A model generated the notes under the pieces. It was not told the origin of the DNA. It did not search any database and saw only the letters and a list, made by a program, of their open reading frames with translations. The position numbers and the translations under genes were made by a program. A DNA stretch of 64,000 nt, from NCBI RefSeq assembly GCF_019049105.1, contig NZ_JAHQZR010000008.1:57945-121944 (forward strand), read 5' to 3'. This document shows, piece by piece, positions 1 through 8,182 of the stretch (the first letter of the stretch is position 1; each line of letters starts with the position of its first letter). The stretch is from Leucobacter chinensis (GTDB taxonomy: Bacteria; Actinomycetota; Actinomycetes; Actinomycetales; Microbacteriaceae).

Positions 1-420
1 GAACACGTCGTTCGACGACTGTGAAGCGTTGACGTGGTCGTTCGGGTGAACGGGTGCGCCGAGGTGCTTCGTCGCGAGGGTTGAGAGAACCTCGTTCATG
101 TTCATGTTTGACGAGGTGCCCGAGCCGGTCTGGTAGGTATCGACCGGGAACATGTCGTGGTGGTTGCCAGCGATGATCTCTTCTGCCGCCGCGACGATCG
201 CGTCAGAGATCTCTTTCGAGATGATGCCGAGCTCAAGGTTGGCGATCGCTGCCGCACGCTTCACGCGAGCGAGTGCGACGATCTGGGCCGGTTCGAGGCC
301 ACGGCCCGAGATCGGGAAGTTCTCTACCGCACGCTGCGTCTGCGCTGCGTACAGCGCGTTCTTGGGCACGCGCACCTCGCCCATGGTGTCATGTTCAATA
401 CGGTATTCGGTATCAGTCAC
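1..420 (-). CDS. fumC: Class II fumarate hydratase, N-terminal part (cut by window edge)
   Basis: The 140 visible codons are the N-terminus of class II fumarase, which interconverts fumarate and malate in the cytosolic TCA cycle. Family hallmarks are seen at residues 98-111 ([14 protein letters not shown]) and 125-138 ([14 protein letters not shown]), which in this superfamily line the substrate pocket. The start is taken as GTG at 420 (GTG ACT GAT ACC), giving [16 protein letters not shown], the usual beginning of the family. The catalytic GSSxMPxKxNP loop lies beyond base 1. It is the last visible gene of a minus-strand run with the DUF4245, xseB and xseA genes. The class is clear; only completeness is unknown. 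Confidence 0.96.
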   Translation of the reverse strand, partial: MTDTEYRIEHDTMGEVRVPKNALYAAQTQRAVENFPISGRGLEPAQIVALARVKRAAAIANLELGIISKEISDAIVAAAEEIIAGNHHDMFPVDTYQTGSGTSSNMNMNEVLSTLATKHLGAPVHPNDHVNASQSSNDVF

Positions 421-467
421 GGTATTCCTTTACTGGGTGATCACTCATGTGAATAGCGGTCGGTCGG

Positions 468-1121
468 TTAGAGCGAGTCGAGAGCTGCCTGAGCGAGCTC
501 GCGAATCACGATGGGCTCGTCGGTGCCGTACACCACGAGAGTTGAGTTTTCGAGGTTGGTGCTCATTGCAAAGAGCACGTTCGTGTGGTCAGGGTCGTCG
601 TCACGGTGGTCGTATACGGTCCAGGTGTGGCCCGCGAACTCTTCGGTGCCGGTCGCGCTCTTTGACTCGAGAAACTGGGCGATCCAGGTCTCGTTCGCGG
701 GGCCGGCCTCTGGCGTGAACGCCTGCACGACGGCGGCGAACTGCTCGGTTGGCTTTGGCGTCGTGTAGCCGACGTACCACTGCGTGATCTTGTCGGCCTT
801 CGACGAGCGAATGGTGGCCTGTTTGGCAAGCCAATCGCTCGGCATGGCGGGTGCGACGAGTTCAATGCCGGCGGTGGGGCTTGCATCGTGCGCGAGTGAG
901 ACGACATCGACCGAACGGTCTTCGAAGTCGCCCACCCCGCGGGGCACGATGAGTACGAGAATGAGGACAACGCCAAGGCTCGCGAGCAGCGAATACACGA
1001 GGTTGTTAACGGTTTGCCTCTGGCGGTGCAGGCGAGAGTTCTCTGCCTTTCTCGCTGCCGTCTCATCGGGAGTTTCTGGGCGACCGAGCTCGGCAACGAT
1101 CTTGGGCTTCTTGCTTGCCAT
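468..1121 (-). CDS. DUF4245 single-pass membrane protein
   Basis: A 217-residue protein that looks like the DUF4245 family of Actinomycetota, whose function is unknown. Residues 1-40 are basic and cytosolic in character, residues 41-60 form one hydrophobic membrane segment, and the remaining ~155 residues should be an extracytoplasmic domain. The only gap to xseB upstream is 3 bases, so the two are probably translated from one message. fumC follows 47 bases downstream. No enzymatic motif is visible. Family assignment is by recognition of the overall architecture and conserved neighbourhood (xseA-xseB-DUF4245-fumC). Confidence 0.82.
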   Translation of the reverse strand: MASKKPKIVAELGRPETPDETAARKAENSRLHRQRQTVNNLVYSLLASLGVVLILVLIVPRGVGDFEDRSVDVVSLAHDASPTAGIELVAPAMPSDWLAKQATIRSSKADKITQWYVGYTTPKPTEQFAAVVQAFTPEAGPANETWIAQFLESKSATGTEEFAGHTWTVYDHRDDDPDHTNVLFAMSTNLENSTLVVYGTDEPIVIRELAQAALDSL

Positions 1122-1124
1122 CGG

Positions 1125-1355
1125 TTATTCTGCCTCGGTTTCTGACGGGGCGCTCTGGCGTGCCGCTTCTAGGCGTTTGCGGGCACCGAGCAGCCACTCT
1201 TCGCAGCGTGCGGCGAGCGCCTCACCGCGCTCCCACAAAGAGAGCGACTCTTCGAGCGTGGCCGCGCCCTGTTCAAGTTTGCTCACCACCTGCACGAGCT
1301 CGTCACGCGCTTCTTCGTACGAGAGCTCGGCGATGGGGGCACTGCTATTCGACAT
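1125..1355 (-). CDS. xseB: Exodeoxyribonuclease VII small subunit
   Basis: A 76-residue helical protein, the non-catalytic subunit of exonuclease VII, which binds several copies along the large subunit for single-strand DNA degradation in repair. The family core is visible as [19 protein letters not shown] followed by [14 protein letters not shown]. The ATG at 1355 was chosen over an upstream in-frame ATG at 1376 because MSNSSAP leads directly into the conserved helix and the extra seven residues are not family-like. It sits between xseA (46 bases upstream) and the DUF4245 gene (3 bases downstream). Confidence 0.93.
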   Translation of the reverse strand: MSNSSAPIAELSYEEARDELVQVVSKLEQGAATLEESLSLWERGEALAARCEEWLLGARKRLEAARQSAPSETEAE

Positions 1356-1401
1356 GGCTCCCAGTCTACCCCGCAATGCTCATGGTTCAGGGGGAGTGTT
1401 G

Positions 1402-2634
1402 TCAGGCTGTTGGTGAAGTTGCGGGCCCCGCGACCGCCGCGAGTGTGCCACGCGCCAGCGTAATTGTGAGACCGGTGCCTTCAGGCGCCTCAACGGGGTC
1501 GGCAAGCACGGTGCGATCGTCATTTTGCACGATTGCATAGCCCCTGTTGAGCGTCGCCTGGGGTGAGAGCGCTACAAGTTGTGAACGGAGTTCGCCGAGA
1601 TGGCGTTCGGCCGATTCGACCTGTCTCTCGCTGAGCTCTGCGCCACGCGCGATCCACCGGGTGAGTTCTTCGGCCCGCTCATCGATGAGTCGTTCGGGGT
1701 TTTGCATGACGGGCCGTTCCCTGAACGACTGCACGCGATCGATCTCGTGCGTAATGAGCTGGGTAAGCCGCGATGAGAGCCTGAGTCTCGCCTGGGCAAT
1801 GCGCTCGCGCTCTTCTCCGACGTCTGGCACGACCCGCTTGGCGGCATCGGTCGGCGTTGAAGCGCGAAGGTCGGCGACCTCGTCGAGCAGGGGGCGGTCG
1901 GCCTCGTGACCGATCGCGCTCACGATCGGCGTGTTCGCGAGTGCTGCCTCGCGCACGAGCGCCTCGTCGCTGAAGGGAAGTAAGTGTTGAAAATCGCCGC
2001 CACCGCGGGCGATGATGATGACATCGACGCTCGGATCGTCGTCGAGCGCGATGAGCGCCGCACGCACCTCAGCGGCAGCTCGCTCTCCTTGCACAGCGGT
2101 GTACGCAATCTCAAACTGCACATCGGGCCAGCGAAGGGTTGCGTTGCGCACGACATCTTTTTCGGCGTCTGAGTCACGACCGGTGATGAGGCCGATCTTT
2201 GCGGGCAGAAACGGGAGCGCCTTCTTGCGCTCGGGGGCGAAGAGCCCCTCTGAGCGAAGCTGTGCTTTGAGCCGCTCGAGCCGCTCGAGCAGGTCGCCCA
2301 GGCCAACGTGCTTGATGTCGAGCACGTTGAACGACAGGGTGCCGCCCTTGACCCAGTAGTTCGCCTTCACGAGCGCGATTACGCGGTCGCCCTGCGAGAA
2401 CTCTTCGGTCAGCTTTGCGGTCACGCTGCGCCATGCGGTGAGCGAGATCGTCGCGTCGTCGTCGAGGTCTTTGAGCTTGCCGTAGGTGTTGCCCTGACGG
2501 TTTTGCCATTGGGTGAGTTCACCCTCAACCCAGATCGTACCGAGCCTGTCGATGTACTCCCGCACTTTTGTGCTCATGAGAGCAACGGGCCAGGGGGTCT
2601 CTCGCGAGGCTGGGGTTACGGGTTGCGGGCACAT
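1402..2634 (-). CDS. xseA: Exodeoxyribonuclease VII large subunit
   Basis: A 410-residue catalytic subunit of exonuclease VII, which degrades single-stranded DNA from both ends. An OB-fold occupies roughly residues 20-120 (REYIDRLGTIWVEGELTQW start). The catalytic core contains the conserved LPFLPAKIGLITGRDSDA and VDVIIIARGGGDFQHLLPF segments, and SAIGHEADRPLLDEVADLRA. The start at 2634 is preferred because the ETPWPVALMSTKVREYIDR lead-in is typical; an ATG at 2577 is possible. The upstream reductase gene ends only 9 bases away, so xseA may be read through from that promoter. Confidence 0.96.
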   Translation of the reverse strand: MCPQPVTPASRETPWPVALMSTKVREYIDRLGTIWVEGELTQWQNRQGNTYGKLKDLDDDATISLTAWRSVTAKLTEEFSQGDRVIALVKANYWVKGGTLSFNVLDIKHVGLGDLLERLERLKAQLRSEGLFAPERKKALPFLPAKIGLITGRDSDAEKDVVRNATLRWPDVQFEIAYTAVQGERAAAEVRAALIALDDDPSVDVIIIARGGGDFQHLLPFSDEALVREAALANTPIVSAIGHEADRPLLDEVADLRASTPTDAAKRVVPDVGEERERIAQARLRLSSRLTQLITHEIDRVQSFRERPVMQNPERLIDERAEELTRWIARGAELSERQVESAERHLGELRSQLVALSPQATLNRGYAIVQNDDRTVLADPVEAPEGTGLTITLARGTLAAVAGPATSPTA

Positions 2635-2643
2635 ACCTCGATC

Positions 2644-3666
2644 TTAGTGCTCGCCCTCCTGCTCGCTCACGGCGATCACCAGCTTGCCCACCGTGCGCTC
2701 GGTCTCGATGAGCTCGTGCGCTTCGCGTACCGTCGCCGCGGTGAGCGGGCTCAGCACGCGGGTCGTGGTCGCAGTCACTTTGCCCGCATCGACGAGTGCG
2801 GCGGTCGCGTTTAAGAGGTGGTGTTGTTCGATCATGTCGGGGGTCTGAAACATTGAGCGGGTAAACATGCGCTCCCAGTGCCAGGCGACACTCTTGATCT
2901 TGAGCGGCGTGACATCGGTCGGGCCGTCGTCGATCGCGACAATATCGCCGAAAGGGCGAATGATGCGCTCGTAGGTCTCGACCTGGCCCTTCGAGTGAGC
3001 GGTAAAGATCCACTCGACGCCGTCTGGCGCAATCGCGAGTACTTCTTCGGCGAGATCGGCGTGGTGGTTCACGGTGTGCTCTGCGCCGCGTTCGAGCGCC
3101 CAGGCTGCTCGCTCGGGGCTCGAAGCGGTTGCGATGACCGTGACGCCCGGCAAGAGCGCCTCGCACAGTTGCATCATGACCGAACCGACGCCGCCGGTTG
3201 CGCCCACGATGAGCAGGGTGCCCTGCGATGCCTCGGTGAGGCGTAGCCGGTCGAAGAGGCACTCCCAGGCGGTGATCGTGGTGAGCGGCAACGACGCCGC
3301 ATCGGTGAACGAGAGCGTCGTGGGCTTTCGGCCGACGATCCGCTCGTCGATCGTGTGTAGCTCTTGGTTCGTGCCTTGCTTGTCGATCTGGCCCGCGTAG
3401 AACACCTCATCGCCCACCGAGAACAGGGTCACGCCGTCGCCAACCGCACGCACGATGCCCGAGGCGTCATAGCCCAGCACCTTGAACCCGTTTGCTGGCG
3501 CTCCCTGCCGCACCTTCACATCGACCGGGTTGACCGAGACCGCGCGCACCTCGACGAGAAGATCGTGGGCGCCGAGCTCTGGCACCGGTATTTCACGCTC
3601 AACGATGCTCTCGGGGTGGTCGATGGGGTGGTTCTGTGAATACCCGATTGCGCGAGTGGTGTGCAC
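2644..3666 (-). CDS. Zinc-independent NAD(P)H:quinone oxidoreductase-like dehydrogenase (zeta-crystallin type)
   Basis: A 340-residue medium-chain reductase. The N-terminal GroES-like fold covers about residues 25-130 and the Rossmann nucleotide-binding motif GATGGVGS is at 155-162. Where alcohol dehydrogenases carry the zinc-binding GHE motif this protein has LGYDASG (64-70), so it should be a quinone or enone reductase rather than a zinc alcohol dehydrogenase, even though databases often call the family zinc-binding. The start is GTG at 3666 behind a gaggag ribosome site. It is divergent from an HxlR-type regulator, the arrangement of qor2-qorR in Corynebacterium, which suggests electrophile- or quinone-induced expression. 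The substrate is not determinable. Confidence 0.85.
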   Translation of the reverse strand: MHTTRAIGYSQNHPIDHPESIVEREIPVPELGAHDLLVEVRAVSVNPVDVKVRQGAPANGFKVLGYDASGIVRAVGDGVTLFSVGDEVFYAGQIDKQGTNQELHTIDERIVGRKPTTLSFTDAASLPLTTITAWECLFDRLRLTEASQGTLLIVGATGGVGSVMMQLCEALLPGVTVIATASSPERAAWALERGAEHTVNHHADLAEEVLAIAPDGVEWIFTAHSKGQVETYERIIRPFGDIVAIDDGPTDVTPLKIKSVAWHWERMFTRSMFQTPDMIEQHHLLNATAALVDAGKVTATTTRVLSPLTAATVREAHELIETERTVGKLVIAVSEQEGEH

Positions 3667-3741
3667 GGTTGCTCCTCATAACGACGTCAGCGGCTTGCCC
3701 CGCAACTCGCATGTCATCACCGAAGTTGCCAGGCGTTGAAA

Positions 3742-3750
3742 GTACTATAC
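3742..3750. promoter_or_regulatory. Candidate HxlR (QorR-like) operator / -10 region
   Basis: GTACTATAC is a short imperfect palindrome (GTA-N3-TAC) in the 111-bp divergent region between the reductase and the HxlR gene. HxlR/DUF24 redox regulators are known to bind short A/T-centred palindromes of this general kind next to the reductases they repress. TACTAT (3743-3748) could also act as a -10 box for the regulator, but no good -35 is seen at standard spacing. This is a weak, position-based call. Confidence 0.35.
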
Positions 3751-3777
3751 CTGAAGCAGGAGGAGGCACGATTTCGT

Positions 3778-4272
3778 ATGGCGTTACGCTCAGACTGGTC
3801 AGGCGAGGCCTGCCCGATTCGACGGGCAGTCGACGTGGTTGGCGACCCGTGGGTGCTCTTAATCGTCGGAGAGGTGCTGCATGGCAACGGCCGGTTTGAG
3901 CAGTTGCGCGGCACGCTCGGCATCTCTGAGGCGGTGCTCAGTAGGCGCCTCAAGATGATGGTCGAAACGGGCCTGCTCACCAAAGTCGATTACGATGACG
4001 CCGGCCGCGTGCGCCAGGGGTACGCGGCGACCGAGGCTGCGAGCGACCTTCTTCCTATCGTGCAGCAGCTTGCTCTCTGGGGCGAGAAGCACACCGGTGC
4101 GCCGACTGGCGGAACGCCCATCGTCATGGTGCACCGCAGCTGCGGCCAAGAGACGACGCGGGCTGAGGTCTGCAGCGCCTGTGGCGAGAAGCTCGTTGCC
4201 GAGCAGATGCGGTGGATCAACCCCAGCGATAACACGGGCCGTGATCTCGTGGGCCCGGGAGTGCTCGTATGA
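3778..4272 (+). CDS. HxlR-family redox-type transcriptional regulator with zinc ribbon
   Basis: A 164-residue winged-helix DNA-binding protein of the HxlR/DUF24 family. Residues 8-105 form the wHTH (GEACPIRRAVDVVGDPWVLL, then LGISEAVLSRRLKMMVETGL). Cys12 is the conserved N-terminal cysteine through which YodB/QorR-type members sense quinones and thiol oxidants. A C-terminal extension holds His119, Cys122, Cys132 and Cys135, a likely zinc ribbon. The ATG at 3778 was chosen over one at 3736 because an AGGAGGAGG ribosome site lies at 3758-3766. The stop overlaps the next gene's start (ATGA). I infer repression of the divergent reductase gene and of itself. Confidence 0.88.
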   Translation: MALRSDWSGEACPIRRAVDVVGDPWVLLIVGEVLHGNGRFEQLRGTLGISEAVLSRRLKMMVETGLLTKVDYDDAGRVRQGYAATEAASDLLPIVQQLALWGEKHTGAPTGGTPIVMVHRSCGQETTRAEVCSACGEKLVAEQMRWINPSDNTGRDLVGPGVLV

Positions 4273-5213
4273 GTGAGCGCGCGGCGGCGCTCGATGCCTG
4301 GCTCGCATACCTCGCCTGTCCCGCCTGCGCGGCGGGGCAGAGCCAGCACGTGCGGCGTGAGGCTGGCGCCGTGCGCTGCGAACGTGGCCACGCGTTCGAC
4401 ATTGCGCGCCAGGGGTACGTCAACCTCGGAGCCAGCCAGAAAGACGCGCGGGCCGATACCGCTGCTATGGTGATGGCGCGCGAAGCCATGCACGCATCAG
4501 GTGCTTTTGATGCGATCTCGCGTGCGTTGAACGCCGCGGTCTCCGCCCGAGACTGGGGCGAGGGCGAGTTACGCTTCGCCGATCTCGCTGGCGGATCGGG
4601 GTTTTACGCGGCCCGGCTTCTCGACTCGCTCGCGGCTGGTGACGTGGACGAGCCCCGCGTTCAGGCTCGCGGCCTCGTGCTTGATCTCTCGACCGCAGCC
4701 CTGAAGCGCGCGGTCGCCGCTCACGAGCGTATCGCCGGCGTTGCGGCCGACCTGACGAAGGGTATCCCGCTGCGCGACGGATCGGTTCACGCGCTCGTGA
4801 ACGTTTTCGGCCCGCGCAACGGGGCCGAGATGAGGCGTGTGCTCGCGAGCGACGGCGCCTGTTTCGTCGTCTCGCCGAGCAACCGCCACCTTGCAGAGCT
4901 CGTCGGCGAGCTCGGCATGCTGCAGGTGGCCGACGACAAGGCAGAGCGGGTCGAACGGGCAATGCAGGGCTTCACCGTGCAGGGGCGGGAACGCTGCGAG
5001 GAGCGGGTCGAGTTTGGCGAAGCGCAACTCAGGAACATCATTGCGATGGGCCCGAGCGTGCACCATGTGAACGGCGAAGAGATCGCGGCGCGGGTCGCCT
5101 CGCTACTCGAACGGGCCGGGAGGAACACGATCGAGGTGACGATGAGCGTTGACGTGACGACATTCGTGCCAAGTGACCCCGTCTCAGCCGCACCGAAAAA
5201 GATGGGTGCGTGA
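4269..5213 (+). CDS. 23S rRNA (guanine-N1)-methyltransferase, RlmA/TlrB type
   Basis: A 314-residue SAM-dependent methyltransferase. The N-terminal zinc finger has Cys17, Cys20, Cys37 and His41, followed by the family signature FDIARQGYVNL (43-53). The SAM-binding glycine motif ADLAGGSGF is at 104-112. This family methylates N1 of G745 (RlmAI) or G748 (RlmAII/TlrB) in 23S rRNA; Gram-positive members are usually the G748 type, linked to tylosin and telithromycin response. I cannot tell the two apart from sequence. Start and HxlR stop overlap by four bases, so the pair is translationally coupled. Confidence 0.87.
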   Translation: MSERAAALDAWLAYLACPACAAGQSQHVRREAGAVRCERGHAFDIARQGYVNLGASQKDARADTAAMVMAREAMHASGAFDAISRALNAAVSARDWGEGELRFADLAGGSGFYAARLLDSLAAGDVDEPRVQARGLVLDLSTAALKRAVAAHERIAGVAADLTKGIPLRDGSVHALVNVFGPRNGAEMRRVLASDGACFVVSPSNRHLAELVGELGMLQVADDKAERVERAMQGFTVQGRERCEERVEFGEAQLRNIIAMGPSVHHVNGEEIAARVASLLERAGRNTIEVTMSVDVTTFVPSDPVSAAPKKMGA

Positions 5214-5240
5214 AGCCGTCACCCGAGTTAGGGTGAAACC

Positions 5241-5993
5241 ATGAAGCTTCAAGGAATTACCGCACTGATTACTGGCGCAGCCTCAGGGCTCGGCGCCGCA
5301 ACCGCCAAGGCTCTCGTTGATGGGGGAGCCGAGGTGCTCGGCCTCGATCTTGCCTCGTCAATCGAGAAGGCCACCAAGGTCGAGGGAGTGACACTCGTCG
5401 CGGCCGACGTGACGAGTGAAGACGAAGTGAGCGCCGCGATTGAGGGCTACGAGGGCGCACCGCTGCGCGTCGTGGTTAACTGCGCCGGCATTGCTCCAGC
5501 AGAGCTCACGGTCTCACCGCGCGGCGCGCACAGCCTCGACCTCTTTCGCAAGACCATCGATATTAACCTCGTCGGCACCTTCAACGTCTTGCGCCTCGGC
5601 GCCCTTGCGATGTCGAAGACGGAGCCGCTCGAGCACGGTCAGCGCGGCGTCGTGGTGAACACCGCTTCGGTCGCGGCCTATGAGGGGCAGATTGGCCAGG
5701 CCGCCTACGCTGCGTCGAAGGCCGGCGTTGTCGGCCTCACCATTACTGCGGCGCGCGACCTCGCACGGCTCGGTATTCGCGTGAACACGATTGCCCCTGG
5801 CATCGTCGACACCCCGATGCTTGCGGGGCTGCCGGAGCGGGTAACCGACGCTCTCGCAGAGAGCGTTCCCTTCCCGCACCGGCTCGCCCAGCCCGCCGAG
5901 TACGCGCAGCTCGCGAAGATGATCATCGAGCACGACTACCTGAACGGCGAGACCATTCGCATGGACGGCGCCATTCGCATGGCGCCGAAGTAG
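5241..5993 (+). CDS. Short-chain dehydrogenase, 3-hydroxyacyl-CoA dehydrogenase type 2-like
   Basis: A 250-residue classical SDR. The NAD-binding TGAASGLG motif is at 11-18, NCAG at 80-83, catalytic Ser143 and the Tyr156-x3-Lys160 pair (YAASK). Asp36 after the second beta strand (LGLDLAS) favours NAD over NADP. The inserts RGAHSLDLFRKTIDINLVGTFNV and APGIVDTPMLAGLPE resemble type-2 3-hydroxyacyl-CoA / 2-methyl-3-hydroxybutyryl-CoA dehydrogenases of isoleucine and fatty-acid oxidation. Substrate is inferred from resemblance only. It lies 27 bases after the methyltransferase and may share its promoter. Confidence 0.82.
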   Translation: MKLQGITALITGAASGLGAATAKALVDGGAEVLGLDLASSIEKATKVEGVTLVAADVTSEDEVSAAIEGYEGAPLRVVVNCAGIAPAELTVSPRGAHSLDLFRKTIDINLVGTFNVLRLGALAMSKTEPLEHGQRGVVVNTASVAAYEGQIGQAAYAASKAGVVGLTITAARDLARLGIRVNTIAPGIVDTPMLAGLPERVTDALAESVPFPHRLAQPAEYAQLAKMIIEHDYLNGETIRMDGAIRMAPK

Positions 5994-6002
5994 GCCACCG
6001 CG

Positions 6003-6134
6003 CTAAATAATGCGGCGACCTTCGCGCTTCGCTTGACGAAGCTCTGTGAAGAACGCCTTCAGAATGACCGCGAGCACGACCAGTACGATGACCGGGCAAA
6101 TAAGAACGTAAATCGTGAGAAAAAGGGGGCTCAT
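6003..6134 (-). CDS. 43-residue single-pass membrane micro-protein paired with the SSS symporter
   Basis: A short reading frame translating to MSPLFLTIYVLICPVIVLVV followed by LAVILKAFFTELRQAKREGRRII and a TAG stop. Residues 5-29 form one membrane helix; the C-terminal 14 residues are strongly basic and should face the cytosol. It starts 31 bases downstream of the symporter stop, in the same direction. Short hydrophobic companions of this design, annotated as putative transporter small subunit, are known beside some sodium:solute symporters, but their role is not established. Coding status rests on the clean start-helix-basic tail design and position. Confidence 0.72.
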   Translation of the reverse strand: MSPLFLTIYVLICPVIVLVVLAVILKAFFTELRQAKREGRRII

Positions 6135-6165
6135 ATGACTCTCCTACGTCGAATGGAAGTGTTGG

Positions 6166-7818
6166 TTAGCGGGCGCTCTTCGCGGCCTCGACCGCTTCTT
6201 CGGGCGTGATCGCATCGAACTCGCCGGTACGCTCGGCGAGCAGGGCGAAGTCGAAGGGCTTCTTGTTGCGCAACGAGATGAGCGTCGTGACGACCGTGCT
6301 GACGGCGTAGGCCACGAGCGATCCGCTGAGTACGGCGTAGTCGTGCACCGCGCCTAAGGCAAACGGCGTCACGATCACGCTCGCGATACCGCCCGCCCAG
6401 AGCGCGGGCTTCAGGCCGAAGAACCCGAAGGCCATGAGGCCGATCACGACGCCGACGCCCACGATCGAGAGCACGTCGATGAGGAAGTTCGTCACCGGGT
6501 TCGCCGGGATGAGTTCGAAGCGCACGGGCAAGAAGGCCGCCATGGCGCTCAACGTGCCAACCGTGAAGGCAACGTTCGAGACCCGGTTCCAGTAGAAGCT
6601 CGCGATGACCGGAAACACGAGGGTGCCCCAGAGCGCGCCAACAAAGACGAGCATGTCGAGAATGTTCATCTTGCCGGTCGCGAAGTAGAGCGCCGCGGCC
6701 ATCGCGATGACCATGGTGATGCGCCCGATGAAGACCATGCGCTTCGGGTTCGCTTTGCCGCGACCAGCGACGTTCTGACCGTAGACATCGGCCATCATGA
6801 TCGCTGAGAGTGCCGTGAGATCAGAGTCGGCCGTCGAAGAGAGCGAACCGATGATCATGACGAAGAAGAGCGCGATGAGGGTCGGCGTGAGGTAGGTGGC
6901 GGCCATCTGCGGAACGAGGTTGTTGAGGTCGCCGCCCAGGGGCTCGATGCCGAGGTACAGGGCCATGACGCCGAGCATGCCGATACCGATCACGGTCGCG
7001 CCGTAGCCCACCGTCGCGGTAATGAAGGTTGGCTTGATGAGATCTTCGCGCACCGCGAAGAGACGCTGCGCAATGGTCTGGTTTCCGATCGCGTATGCGA
7101 GCACTGCTGCGATGTACGGGGCGCCCTGATTCAAGAACGCCTCAGACGAGAAGAAGTTCGACTGCTCTGGCGTGAGGTTTGCCGCGCCCTCGGTAAACAT
7201 GGCCGGGCCGCCGGCGCTGAAGAAGATCACGGGAATGAGAATTGCCGCTGCGCCGAGCATCGCGACCACCTGAGCGACGTCGGTGAGTACCGAGGCGCGA
7301 AAGCCCGACCAGACGGTGTAGAGCAGCACGCCGCCGGCGATCGCGATCACGCCCTGCCCGAAGCTAAACGGCGAGAGCATCGCGATGAGCGCGCCACCCG
7401 CGATGAGGTTCGTGGTGAGGCTGATGACGCTGCCGAGCACGTTTGAAACGGCGAGCATGAGCTGGCTCGAACGCCCGTGCCTCGCATACATGACCTCGGC
7501 GATCGTGTGCGCCTTCGGAGCGACCTTACGAATGCGCTTGCCGAAGGGGTAAATGAACAGAATCATGAGGGCTCCCCAGAGCCCATAGTGCAGTGGGCCT
7601 GAGATGCCGTAGGTGTAGCCCGAGGTAGCCGAGGCGTACATTGACGAGGCCCAAATCCATGTGGCGGTCATTGACGCGGCCGAGATGCCGAACCCGATTT
7701 TTCCTCCGGCCGTCATGTATTCGTCGGCGTTCTCGCTCTTCTTGCTGATGCGAAGTGACATGATGAGGCTGCCGCCGTAAAAGAGCACGAGAAGGGCGAT
7801 AACCACCCAACCCTGCAT
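6166..7818 (-). CDS. Sodium:solute symporter (SSS family)
   Basis: A ~550-residue integral membrane protein with about thirteen hydrophobic segments and the SSS-family features: an EYMTAGGKIGFGISAAS segment after helix 1, WSGFRASVLTDVAQ in the middle and SLSSTADSDLTALSAI in helix 8, which carries the conserved Na2-site Ser/Thr residues. It should couple sodium to uptake of a small organic solute; the segments resemble the urea/short-chain acid branch more than PutP, but substrate is not assignable. ATG at 7818 starts MQGWVVIALL; an in-frame TTG at 7839 is possible. It is followed by the 43-residue membrane protein and is divergent from an acyl/aryl ligase gene. Confidence 0.88.
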   Translation of the reverse strand: MQGWVVIALLVLFYGGSLIMSLRISKKSENADEYMTAGGKIGFGISAASMTATWIWASSMYASATSGYTYGISGPLHYGLWGALMILFIYPFGKRIRKVAPKAHTIAEVMYARHGRSSQLMLAVSNVLGSVISLTTNLIAGGALIAMLSPFSFGQGVIAIAGGVLLYTVWSGFRASVLTDVAQVVAMLGAAAILIPVIFFSAGGPAMFTEGAANLTPEQSNFFSSEAFLNQGAPYIAAVLAYAIGNQTIAQRLFAVREDLIKPTFITATVGYGATVIGIGMLGVMALYLGIEPLGGDLNNLVPQMAATYLTPTLIALFFVMIIGSLSSTADSDLTALSAIMMADVYGQNVAGRGKANPKRMVFIGRITMVIAMAAALYFATGKMNILDMLVFVGALWGTLVFPVIASFYWNRVSNVAFTVGTLSAMAAFLPVRFELIPANPVTNFLIDVLSIVGVGVVIGLMAFGFFGLKPALWAGGIASVIVTPFALGAVHDYAVLSGSLVAYAVSTVVTTLISLRNKKPFDFALLAERTGEFDAITPEEAVEAAKSAR

Positions 7819-8182
7819 GATCGTTTCTTGATTCCCCAAAGTTTTTTCCCTGTCAACTAGTTCTGTGTATGAATGCGCAAATTGGTACCCCAAATCGAAC
7901 CCCCGTGGAATTCGAGCGTTACCCGTTTTCCCGCGTATCGCGGGTGGGGCCTCAGGAGAAAACCTCGGCGCACATCAGCCTTCGATGAGCGGCTTTTCTC
8001 CGGTGGCAACTCGTCTACTGTAACAACGCTCCGGTTTTTTCGTCGCCAAAAAGCGCCAAAATTAGCCAGAGTTGGGCTGCGCAACACGCGTTTGGCAAGT
8101 GAGCAGTATGGCAAACGCAACGTTATGTAAACGTGACTATAGCGGCCTTGATACAGTATTTTCGAGCAGAGAATGGAGACTC
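7819..8182. other. Divergent intergenic region, symporter / ligase
   Basis: This 364-bp gap separates two divergent genes and should hold both promoters. Open frames in it have no start signal, domain or codon pattern that would mark a gene. The only structured element I see is the palindrome at 8120-8134 near the ligase start. Confidence 0.6.
8120..8134. promoter_or_regulatory. Candidate operator palindrome upstream of the ligase gene
   Basis: ACGTT-ATGTA-AACGT is a perfect 5+5 palindrome with a five-base spacer, 48 bases before the ligase start codon. Size and position fit a TetR- or GntR-type operator. No cognate regulator gene is adjacent, so the assignment is inference. Confidence 0.35.

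Noticed and set aside
7857..8130. Short frames in the symporter/ligase intergenic region
   Set aside because: No ribosome site, no family resemblance, and both strands are open by chance.
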